Assembly: GCA_947087645.1 (NCBI GenBank)
Contig: CAMUDN010000008.1
Location: forward strand, 1-64,000
DNA from: an uncultured Bulleidia sp.
Lineage (GTDB): Bacteria > Bacillota_I > Bacilli_A > Erysipelotrichales > Erysipelotrichaceae
Reading direction: 5' to 3'
Length of the DNA: 64,000 nt
Under the pieces are notes generated by a model. That model had not been told where the DNA came from. It searched no databases and worked only from the letters and a program-made list of their open reading frames with translations. A program made the position numbers and the translations under genes. Position 1 is the first letter of the stretch. The number at the start of each line of letters is the position of its first letter. This document shows positions 9,116 through 16,562 of the stretch, in pieces.

Positions 9116-9640
9116 ATTTTTGATTTGGACAAAGAAAGAAATAAGATATTGAATACCTCTATATAGAGCTAAAATCATTAGTAATACTTCACCTGCAATA
9201 ATAAACGTAGCAGCATTTTGGATAATACCATGAATAACCAGCAAGATGCCAAAACAGATATATGCTAAGCCAAGTAAAAGACAATCCCATTTTCTTTTTT
9301 GCTGGGCTAATCCACGCATAAATGTAACTTTATTTTTCGGCTTAAAATGAGGAAATTGAGTTAGAGAAGCAAGCCAATACTTGCGATATCTGTACTCAAT
9401 AACCAAACCAAAAGCTAAAGCAATGACAACAGCTAAAATAATGATATTAGTAAAAGAATATACTAAAGCTCCAATAGCGATAGCCAGAGGCCAACGATTA
9501 TGGAAAAAATTAAATTTTTGATAATCGTCATCTTTAACTAAATAGCCAATTTTACTGATTGGATCAAGCAAGATTTTTTGATTATCATCATTTAGATAAA
9601 CGTTATATCCGGCAATAAGATTTCTTGTTTTTTTATTCAT
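9107..9640 (-). CDS. Hypothetical four-helix membrane protein
   Basis: A 177-residue protein has a polar N-terminus of about 50 residues (LIAGYNVYLNDDNQKILLDP) and two pairs of hydrophobic segments, roughly 53-90 and 120-170. A basic cytoplasmic loop (RYRKYWLASLTQFPHFKPK) joins the pairs. I recognise no family. It lies 8 bases downstream of the amino-sugar deacetylase on the same strand and may be co-transcribed with it. Nothing in the sequence ties it to sugar metabolism. Its last codons lie within the shared terminator. Confidence 0.6.
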   Translation of the reverse strand: MNKKTRNLIAGYNVYLNDDNQKILLDPISKIGYLVKDDDYQKFNFFHNRWPLAIAIGALVYSFTNIIILAVVIALAFGLVIEYRYRKYWLASLTQFPHFKPKNKVTFMRGLAQQKRKWDCLLLGLAYICFGILLVIHGIIQNAATFIIAGEVLLMILALYRGIQYLISFFVQIKNKS

Positions 9641-9648
9641 AAATAATA

Positions 9649-10794
9649 CTATTGTTTAATACCTTTACAATAAGTATCTACTACACTATAGTCATCAGCT
9701 AAGACAACAATATCTGCATCATAACCAGCAACTATTTTACCAAGATGATCATTCATACCTAATAAAGTTGCGGGATTAAGCGTACAGCTATTTAAGGCAG
9801 TTGCAAAAGGTACTTCAGCTTCTTCTACAAGAATTCTTAATCCTTTATTGATACTCAAAGTAGATCCTGCAATACCACCTGTTTCAGTTAGATGGGCTAA
9901 TCCACGTGGATCAATTTCTACTTCATGACCACCAAATTGGAATTTAGTACCAGTTGGTAATCCTTTAGCCATTAAAGCATCGGAAACCATTACCCCAAAA
10001 TGACTACCTTTAGCTTTAAAGAATATATTTAATGCTTCAGGTGTTACATGTTGTCCATCACATATAACTTCACTATAAATATTTCTTAGACGTAACGCTG
10101 CTCCAGCAATACCATTAGCCCGATGATGGAATGGTGTTTGTCCATTAAATGTATGGGTAATACTGGTTGCTCCATTTGCAAATGCTAAAAGAGCTTCCTC
10201 ATATGTAGCACTACTATGACCAACAGATACAACAACGCCATGACTACTAGCGTATCTTGTCAAAGCATAATTAGGATCATGTTCTGGAGCAAGGGTAATC
10301 AATTTAACAAGATTACCAGATGCTTCTTGATATTGCTTAAATTCTTCAACACTTCCTTGAACAATAGCTTCAGGTGGTTGAGCACCTTTATATTTCATGT
10401 CAAGATATGGTCCTTCAAGGTGAGCACCAAGAATATCAGCTCCATCCCTACCAGCAACATGGTGTTCTTTAACAGCACGAATATTTCTAACGGCTTTTTC
10501 AATTACTGGATGAAGCTCCGTGATAGTCGTTGATAAAAATCCGGTAACACCTTCTTTAACAATTCCCTTAGCCCATTTTTTAAGACCTTCAGCTTCTGCA
10601 TAATTTGTATCATAGCCATAAGCACCATGACAGTGGATGTCAATGAAGCCTGGCACAATACGTAATTGTCCATAATCATGATCACAAAATTCTGAATCGT
10701 AAGGTAGAATTTCCGATATTTTCTTATCTTCTATATGAAGCGTAGCAGGATGGAAAGAGCCTGCTAACCAAACCTTTTTACTTTTAATATACAT
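9649..10794 (-). CDS. nagA: N-acetylglucosamine/galactosamine-6-phosphate deacetylase
   Basis: A 381-residue amidohydrolase removes acetate from GlcNAc-6-P or GalNAc-6-P. The family motifs appear in order: the metal-binding DIHCHGAYGYDT, the Glu-containing AHLEGPY, VSVGHSSATYEEA, SITHTFNGQTPFHHR and the catalytic Asp in VMVSDALMAKG. The start at 10794 follows AAGGAG; the longer frame from 10833 has no ribosome binding site. It is divergent from agaS, which suggests GalNAc-6-P (AgaA-like) as the substrate. The fold alone does not separate the two sugars. Confidence 0.88.
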   Translation of the reverse strand: MYIKSKKVWLAGSFHPATLHIEDKKISEILPYDSEFCDHDYGQLRIVPGFIDIHCHGAYGYDTNYAEAEGLKKWAKGIVKEGVTGFLSTTITELHPVIEKAVRNIRAVKEHHVAGRDGADILGAHLEGPYLDMKYKGAQPPEAIVQGSVEEFKQYQEASGNLVKLITLAPEHDPNYALTRYASSHGVVVSVGHSSATYEEALLAFANGATSITHTFNGQTPFHHRANGIAGAALRLRNIYSEVICDGQHVTPEALNIFFKAKGSHFGVMVSDALMAKGLPTGTKFQFGGHEVEIDPRGLAHLTETGGIAGSTLSINKGLRILVEEAEVPFATALNSCTLNPATLLGMNDHLGKIVAGYDADIVVLADDYSVVDTYCKGIKQ

Positions 10795-10950
10795 AACTAT
10801 CTCCTTTTTATTTATCTTACCATGATTATACAATGATGTTCTTTAAACATTTGTATTTTTTCGTTGATAATTGGTAGTTTTCAACTAAAAATATAAGATA
10901 AATAGGCTAATTGTTATAATATAGAATAAGAAGTATAAATGGAGGTAGAT

Positions 10951-12126
10951 ATGTCACTTTTTAATTTAACAAATGATAAATTAGAAGCTTTAAAAGCTAA
11001 ATTTACAGCTAAAGAGATTGCTCAGCAACCTGAAACATGGCGTAAAACAATAAAACAAATAGATAGTATTCGTAAAGAATTAGTGAATTTTATTACTAAA
11101 ACAACTAATGAAAGCGATTTTGATGTTATCTTAACAGGCGCTGGAACGAGTGAATTTGTAGGTAATAGTATATACTCTTATTTAAATCGTCAATACGATT
11201 ATAAAATTAAGAGTTATGCAACAACAGATTTGACAGCTAGTCCAGAAAATTTTGTTTCAAAGACTAAGCCAACTTTATTAGTTAGTTATGGTCGTTCAGG
11301 TGATTCACCAGAATCAATTGGGGCAATTCAATCAGTTGAAGCAGTAAATCCTCAAGTACGTCATCTTTTTATTACTTGTAATAAAGATGGAGCCCTTAGC
11401 TTAAGAGCAGCGCAAGAAGGTGAACGTTGTTTTGCAATTAATTTAACACCTGAAACTTTAGATCAAAGTTTTGCAATGACTTCGAGTTATACGAATATGT
11501 ACTTGGCAACTTTATTAGCTTTTGCTAAAGATGAATATGAAACATTAAAAACACAAGTTGAAAATACAGCTGAAGTAGTTGAACAATGGTTAGAAAAAGG
11601 ATATTGTTTAGCTCAAAATATCGTAGAAGAATATCCTTTTGAAAGAATTGTTTATTTAGGAACAAATACACAAAAAGGAGTAGCACAAGAATCAGCTTTG
11701 AAAATGCTTGAATTAACAGCTGGTAAGGTTGTGACAATGTATGATACTCCGTTAGGTTTTAGACATGGTCCTAAGAGTGTTATTGATGATACAACGTTAA
11801 CTGTACTTTATTTATCTGATGGTGCTTATCAAAGACAATATGAAATGGATCTATTACGTGAAATGGCGCCTCAACGTAAAGGAAATAAAATTTTAGTTGT
11901 TTGTAATCAAGCCGAGCCAAAAGCGAAAGAGTTAGCGGACTGGTACTATTGCTTTAACGGTACGGCTAAAGATAATGTGGTTAATGGTTTAGCTTATATT
12001 ACAATTGCCCAAGTTATTGCTTTATTTAAGTCTTTATCTGTGAAGATTACACCAGATGATCCATGTCCAACAGGAGAAGTTAATCGAGTTGTAAAAGGTG
12101 TTATACTATATCCATATAGTAGATAG
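10951..12126 (+). CDS. agaS: AgaS-like sugar isomerase/deaminase with SIS domains
   Basis: A 391-residue protein with two SIS (sugar isomerase) domains has motifs DVILTGAGTSEFVGNS and LLVSYGRSGDSPESIG in the first and IVYLGTNTQKGVAQESALK, then DTPLGFRHGPKSVID, in the second. This is the AgaS pattern; AgaS family enzymes deaminate and isomerise galactosamine-6-phosphate to tagatose-6-phosphate. The start is ATG 10951, five bases after GGAGG. The ATG at 10939 lies before that site. It is 9 bases upstream of PTS IIA and divergent from the deacetylase. Together these indicate GalNAc or galactosamine use. The tagatose kinase and aldolase are not in the window. Confidence 0.88.
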   Translation: MSLFNLTNDKLEALKAKFTAKEIAQQPETWRKTIKQIDSIRKELVNFITKTTNESDFDVILTGAGTSEFVGNSIYSYLNRQYDYKIKSYATTDLTASPENFVSKTKPTLLVSYGRSGDSPESIGAIQSVEAVNPQVRHLFITCNKDGALSLRAAQEGERCFAINLTPETLDQSFAMTSSYTNMYLATLLAFAKDEYETLKTQVENTAEVVEQWLEKGYCLAQNIVEEYPFERIVYLGTNTQKGVAQESALKMLELTAGKVVTMYDTPLGFRHGPKSVIDDTTLTVLYLSDGAYQRQYEMDLLREMAPQRKGNKILVVCNQAEPKAKELADWYYCFNGTAKDNVVNGLAYITIAQVIALFKSLSVKITPDDPCPTGEVNRVVKGVILYPYSR

Positions 12127-12135
12127 GAGAAAAAA

Positions 12136-12570
12136 ATGATTGGAATGATTCTTAGTGGCCACGGGCATTTTGCTACCGGCTTAACTTCTTCAGTAGAATT
12201 AATTGCAGGTATGCCTGAGTTATATGTGCCAGTTGATTTTGAAAAGACAGATAGTACAGAAGACTTACAAAAAAAGTTAGAAGCTGCCTTAGATAAATTA
12301 AAAGAGTGTGATAGTATTTTGATTTTGACAGATTTATTAGGTGGATCACCTTTTAAAGTGGCAGTTGAATTAAGTGTTGCTCATTCTGAAAAACCAATTC
12401 GTGTTTTATCAGGAACAAATTTAGGAATGATTATTGAAGGTAATTTAACACGCCAATTTGCAGATGATATAGATACTTTTGCAGATCAATTAGTGCAAAC
12501 AGGTCATAGTCAAACAACTAAATTTGTGATGAGTAATCACAAAGAAGAAACATCTGAAGATGGTATTTAA
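12136..12570 (+). CDS. PTS mannose-family EIIA component
   Basis: A 144-residue EIIA of the mannose/sorbose family starts MIGMILSGHGHFATGL, with the phosphorylatable histidine in the SGHGHFA motif. The second half has the typical ILTDLLGGSPFKVA segment. It takes phosphate from HPr and passes it to EIIB. It is translated 9 bases after agaS with AGGAGAAAAAA before the start. The matching IIB, IIC and IID genes lie 1.6 kb further on, beyond the AraC gene, so this PTS is encoded in two transcripts. Confidence 0.9.
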   Translation: MIGMILSGHGHFATGLTSSVELIAGMPELYVPVDFEKTDSTEDLQKKLEAALDKLKECDSILILTDLLGGSPFKVAVELSVAHSEKPIRVLSGTNLGMIIEGNLTRQFADDIDTFADQLVQTGHSQTTKFVMSNHKEETSEDGI

Positions 12571-12595
12571 AAAGAAGCAATTGCTTCTTTTTTTG
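12571..12595. terminator. Terminator between PTS IIA and the AraC gene
   Basis: AAAGAAGCAA and TTGCTTCTTT form a perfect 20-base palindrome followed by TTTT. The A-rich left side allows it to work for the convergent araC-type gene too. Confidence 0.8.
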
Positions 12596-12600
12596 TGCAT

Positions 12601-13761
12601 TTAAAGTAGATCATAAATTTTTTTAGCATATTCACTAGGGGTAATATGAAAACGATGGGTAAACTTACGTGAAAAATAATGAATTGAATTAAAACCTAAA
12701 AGACTGGCAACTTGCGTTACAGAATATTTTCCATCTCTAATTAACAAACGTGATAACTTTAATTTTTCATTATTGATATATGCTTTAGGAGTAATTTTCA
12801 TATGACTTTTAAATAAATTTTGTAAAGTACTACGTGAAATAGCAAAGTGTTCACATAAATGATCAATAGGCAGTGAATTATATAAATGTTGATTTATATA
12901 TTGGACAATTTCATCCAATAAGCTATCTTCATAATTTTGATTAACTGGTGATATGTTTTTAGAAGAAGAGGGATCAATATGGCTTTGAATTTTGACTAAG
13001 AATGATTCTAGGCTTGTAATTAATAAGTCATTTTGGTATTTATTTTCCAGTTCACTATAATTAACAAATTGTTGGATAAGATAAATTTCTTCACGACTAC
13101 AATGAAAAACTTGATTGATTAGTGCATTTTTATCAATTCCTTTTATTTCAAATACACATGTTAAATAAGAACAGGGATGATCTGATGTTATCTCTTGAGT
13201 ATGAAATTGCCCTGGTCCATAAAAAAGACAATCATTAACTTTGAGATTAAATATTTGCCCATCAACTTCTGTTTCCAGTTCACCTTGATCAACAAAAGTT
13301 AGTTCAAAATATGGATGTACTTCGCCTTTAAATTGATAATGAGGACTTTTAACTACGTAATAGTATGCTAGTAATTCATCAATTCTAATAGAAGGTTTAA
13401 TACGGTGGTACATAATTGGTTTAGATAATGTATTTTTACTAATTTTAATATTTTGAGGAGTATATAAATTATAGACAATATAATTTCCCATTGTTACTAG
13501 AGAAAAAGCATTATTTGGATAGATACAAATACTGCGATGAAGAGCAAATGTTTCTAAATGATCAAAATCACCATTTTTAGTAATATGAATTAACGCCATA
13601 CCTTCCATTGGCTCAATATATATAGGCTGAGAATATGATATTAATGTTGATGTATTCTCATTATAAACAGTGTAGTCTTGCTTATTTAAATCATTTTTGG
13701 GTATATTTTGTACAACGAAACCATATTTTAAAAAGTTTGAACTGGTAGTTTTATTAAACAT
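12601..13761 (-). CDS. AraC-family regulator with two cupin-like sensor regions
   Basis: A 386-residue protein ends in a two-helix-turn-helix AraC DNA-binding domain at about 285-386 (LCEHFAISRSTLQNLFKSH and VTQVASLLGFNSIHYFSRKF). Residues about 140-230 form an AraC-type cupin (HPYFELTFVDQGELETEVDG and FYGPGQFHTQE). The first ~130 residues look like a second cupin-like sugar-sensing region, perhaps DUF4867-like. It lies between the agaS-IIA genes and the divergent IIBCD genes, so it is the likely regulator of both. Amino-sugar loci more often use DeoR or GntR regulators. The inducer is unknown, presumably a phosphorylated amino sugar. Confidence 0.85.
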   Translation of the reverse strand: MFNKTTSSNFLKYGFVVQNIPKNDLNKQDYTVYNENTSTLISYSQPIYIEPMEGMALIHITKNGDFDHLETFALHRSICIYPNNAFSLVTMGNYIVYNLYTPQNIKISKNTLSKPIMYHRIKPSIRIDELLAYYYVVKSPHYQFKGEVHPYFELTFVDQGELETEVDGQIFNLKVNDCLFYGPGQFHTQEITSDHPCSYLTCVFEIKGIDKNALINQVFHCSREEIYLIQQFVNYSELENKYQNDLLITSLESFLVKIQSHIDPSSSKNISPVNQNYEDSLLDEIVQYINQHLYNSLPIDHLCEHFAISRSTLQNLFKSHMKITPKAYINNEKLKLSRLLIRDGKYSVTQVASLLGFNSIHYFSRKFTHRFHITPSEYAKKIYDLL

Positions 13762-14159
13762 GATATGTTTTCCTTTCCTTTATTGTAACTTAATTATTAA
13801 TTTAAATGTTGAAATGTATACTGATTAATGATTAGTAAAAGAGAATAAAGTTAAGTAATTTATTATATATATATTATAAATATTAGAAATTATTTTAAAA
13901 TAAATAAATTTATAATCACTGCTTTATGCTAACTGATATAGTCATTATACTTGAAGTGTTAAACAATGTTTTTAAAAATATTTGTAGTATTATTATTTAT
14001 AGAAAGTGATATTCCTTAAATGTATTTTTTTCATTTTTTCCAAAAAAAACTAAAAAATATACAAATTATGTGAAAAAATGTAAAACATATTGGTAAAAAG
14101 ATGATAACATACTAGTAGGAAACGCTTTCAGCGAACTACATTTTAGAAAGGATGTATAT
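13762..14159. promoter_or_regulatory. Divergent AT-rich control region between the AraC gene and PTS IIB
   Basis: No gene is seen in these 398 bases, which hold long A/T runs. A GATAACAT sequence near 14103-14109 could be a -10 box for the PTS operon, placing the cre-like site just downstream of it. AraC operators are expected here, but I could not define direct repeats with confidence. Confidence 0.45.
14117..14130 (+). promoter_or_regulatory. cre-like catabolite control site before PTS IIBCD
   Basis: AGGAAACGCTTTCA matches the CcpA site consensus TGWNANCGNTNNCA except at position 1 and at the W position. It lies about 30 bases before PTS IIB, a typical place for carbon catabolite repression. 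Confidence 0.6.
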
Positions 14160-14636
14160 ATGCCAGATATTGTATTAACTAGAATTGACAATCGTCTAAT
14201 ACATGGTCAAGTAGCAACTCAATGGTCAAGCTCAATTGGGGCAAACTTATTATTAGTTGCTAATGATGAGGTGGCTGGAGATAGCTTCCGTCAAGGTTTG
14301 ATGGATATGGCTGCTCCTTCTTATGCTCAAACACGATATTGGACTTTGGAGAAGACAATTTCAACAATTCATAAGGCTTCTCCATCTCAACATATTTTCT
14401 TGATTTGTGAAACACCGCAAGATGTATTAAAGCTGGTAGAAGGTGGTGTACCAATTAAGAAAGTCAACATTGGAAATATGCACATGGCGGAAGGTAAACG
14501 TCAGGTAGTGGGTAGTGTTGCAGTGAATGATGCAGATGTAGCTGCTTTCAAACGTTTACAAGAGCTAGGTGTTGAGCTAGAAATTCGTCGTGTACCACAA
14601 GAAGGTGCTGAAGATATCAATAAACTTTTCAAATAA
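14160..14636 (+). CDS. PTS mannose-family EIIB component
   Basis: A 158-residue EIIB opens MPDIVLTRIDNRLIHGQVAT, with the phosphorylated histidine at about residue 15 in RLIHGQV. It passes phosphate from EIIA to the incoming sugar. Later family segments are present (KVNIGNMHMAEGKRQV). AGAAAGGATG precedes the start. It is the first gene of the IIB-IIC-IID operon, behind a cre-like site and divergent from the AraC regulator. The likely substrate is GalNAc or a related amino sugar, from the agaS context. Confidence 0.9.
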   Translation: MPDIVLTRIDNRLIHGQVATQWSSSIGANLLLVANDEVAGDSFRQGLMDMAAPSYAQTRYWTLEKTISTIHKASPSQHIFLICETPQDVLKLVEGGVPIKKVNIGNMHMAEGKRQVVGSVAVNDADVAAFKRLQELGVELEIRRVPQEGAEDINKLFK

Positions 14637-14710
14637 AATCAAAATTTGCAAGTGTTAAGCGTTTCTGAAGAAAGTTTTGATTAACAAAACATTATTAGGA
14701 GGATAGAAAG

Positions 14711-15499
14711 ATGGAAGTTGTATTACTTGTCATTGTTACATTCATCTTTGCAATTGACCAATTCTCCCTAACAGAGTTGTTATATCGTCCAATCGTTGCT
14801 TGTTCTATTATTGGAGCAATCTTAGGTGATCTTAAGACAGGATTAGTTGTTGGTGGAACCTATGAATTAATGATGGTCGGTAATATGCCTGTTGGAGGAG
14901 CTCAGCCACCAAATGCTGTATTAGGTGGGGTTGTTGCAATGATTTTCGCTGTTAAAGCTAGTTTATCAGTTGAAGAAGCTTTAGGTTTGGCTATGATTTT
15001 CTCTGTATTTGGTCAATATGTTGTTGTTTTGACATTTACAATCATGTCTTACTTAATGAAAACTGCTGATAAGGCAGCAGAGAATGCTAACCCAAGAGGA
15101 ATTACAAATGTTACTTTAGTGTCAATGACTATTTTAGGCTTGTTATTTGCTGCTTTATCCGTTGTTGCTTATTATGGTGGTAGTGCTGCCGGTGCAACAT
15201 TGACATCATTCAAAGAACATTATTCATGGATTATGGCAGGTCTTGGTGCTGCCGGCGGTATGATGCGTTATGTTGGTTTTGCCGTATTATTAAAGATTAT
15301 GTTAGCTGGTGACATGTGGGGTATTTACTTTGCTGGTTTTGCAGCAGCAGCCATCTTAGGTAATATTGAAGCAACTTCAGGTGCAACATTATTGTTAGCT
15401 GCATTTATTGGTTTTGCCGTTGCTTTATATGATTATAATATAAATGTTAAGTTGAAGAATCTCGGATCAACTAATGGAGGTGAATCAGATGGAATCTAA
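14711..15499 (+). CDS. PTS mannose-family EIIC permease component
   Basis: A 262-residue membrane protein has around eight hydrophobic segments. It carries the typical EII-Sor motif region (GDLKTGLVVGGTYELMMVG, then GGAQPPNAVLGGVVAM). EIIC and EIID together form the sugar channel of mannose-type PTS transporters. Its 3' end overlaps the 5' end of the IID gene by 11 bases, indicating coupled translation. AGGAGGA precedes its start. Confidence 0.9.
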   Translation: MEVVLLVIVTFIFAIDQFSLTELLYRPIVACSIIGAILGDLKTGLVVGGTYELMMVGNMPVGGAQPPNAVLGGVVAMIFAVKASLSVEEALGLAMIFSVFGQYVVVLTFTIMSYLMKTADKAAENANPRGITNVTLVSMTILGLLFAALSVVAYYGGSAAGATLTSFKEHYSWIMAGLGAAGGMMRYVGFAVLLKIMLAGDMWGIYFAGFAAAAILGNIEATSGATLLLAAFIGFAVALYDYNINVKLKNLGSTNGGESDGI

Positions 15500-16400
15500 T
15501 CATTCATTAGCTTATGTGGATAAGACTCCAGCTAAGCCACTTACAAAATCTACATTAAATAAAATGGTATGGCGCTCAATGAACTTACAGGCTGCTTTCA
15601 ATTATGAAAGAATGCAAGCTGCTGGTTGGTTATGGAGTATTTTACCAGGCTTAGAGAAAATTCACACTAATAAAGAAGATCTAAGTACATCAATGACTCA
15701 TAACTTAGAGTTCTTTAATACACACCCATTCTTAGTTACATTCGTTATGGGTATTGTTTTATCACTTGAACAAGAAAAAGCTGATATCAACTCAATTCGT
15801 GCGGTTCGTACAGCAGCTATGGGTCCTTTAGGTGGTATTGGCGATGCATTGTTCTGGTTTACATTAGTTCCAATTACAGCTGGAATTACAGCTAAATTGG
15901 CTATGGATGGTAGTGTTGCCGGTCCTATATTATATTTTGTCATTACCTTTGTTGTACAAATGGCATTGCGTTATGGCTTAATGTATTGGTCTTATGATTT
16001 AGGTACAAGAGCAATTGAAGTATTAACAAAGAATGCACGTGAATTTACACACGCTGCTTCAATGTTAGGTGTTTTCGTTGTTGGTGCATTGACATGTAAC
16101 TATGGTGCAACAAAACTTGCAATGAAGATTCCTAATGGTACAAAGATTGATGCAGTAACTAAAAAGACAGTTGAAAATTTCATAGATATTCAAGGGTTAT
16201 TAAATGGTATTTTACCAGCAATGATACCATTAGCTTTAACATTGATGTGCTATGCTTTGATTAAGAAAAAGAAATGGTCACCAACAGCTTGTATTATGTT
16301 ATTGCTAGTTATTGGTATCGTTGGATGTGCTTTCGGTATTTGGAGTTCAGGAGAATACAAACCACTTGTTTCAGTACCTTGGTTCCAAGTTGCTAAATAA
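15489..16400 (+). CDS. PTS mannose-family EIID component
   Basis: A 303-residue EIID has the conserved opening KSTLNKMVWRSMNLQAAFNY and NPxF-like partner region, then MTHNLEFFNTHPFLVTFVMG and AMGPLGGIGDALFWFT. Several C-terminal membrane helices follow. It forms the translocation unit with EIIC. The start is taken as ATG 15489, eight bases after GGAGG; the ATG at 15474 precedes that site. It is the last gene of the operon, closed by a terminator. Confidence 0.9.
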   Translation: MESNHSLAYVDKTPAKPLTKSTLNKMVWRSMNLQAAFNYERMQAAGWLWSILPGLEKIHTNKEDLSTSMTHNLEFFNTHPFLVTFVMGIVLSLEQEKADINSIRAVRTAAMGPLGGIGDALFWFTLVPITAGITAKLAMDGSVAGPILYFVITFVVQMALRYGLMYWSYDLGTRAIEVLTKNAREFTHAASMLGVFVVGALTCNYGATKLAMKIPNGTKIDAVTKKTVENFIDIQGLLNGILPAMIPLALTLMCYALIKKKKWSPTACIMLLLVIGIVGCAFGIWSSGEYKPLVSVPWFQVAK

Positions 16401-16426
16401 GATTATTTAGAAAGAATACATATTTA

Positions 16427-16474
16427 TAAAAATGGATATGAACTGTAAGTTATTACAGTGAGTATCCATTTTTT
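16427..16474 (+). terminator. Terminator of the PTS IIBCD operon
   Basis: AAAATGGATA pairs with TATCCATTTT, with an inner ACTGTAA/TTACAGT stem, followed by TT. Confidence 0.75.
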
Positions 16475-16500
16475 AATTATTAGTGTTAATAAGAAATTAA

Positions 16501-16551
16501 TTGACAAAAAAAATAACAAGACATAAAATATACTTGAACAAGTGTTCAAGT
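16501..16551 (+). promoter_or_regulatory. Promoter with ArsR/SmtB-like operator for the P-type ATPase
   Basis: TTGACA (16501-16506), a 17-bp spacer and TAAAAT (16524-16529) form the promoter. A perfect inverted repeat, ACTTGAAC/GTTCAAGT with a 4-base gap (16532-16551), follows directly over the expected transcription start. Its form resembles operators of metal-sensing ArsR/SmtB (CadC) repressors. No such repressor gene is adjacent. Confidence 0.7.
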
Positions 16552-16562
16552 GAGGCAATTGT

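Noticed and set aside
14640..14675. Possible second cre site between PTS IIB and IIC
   Set aside because: The central CG does not align with the consensus at the required positions.
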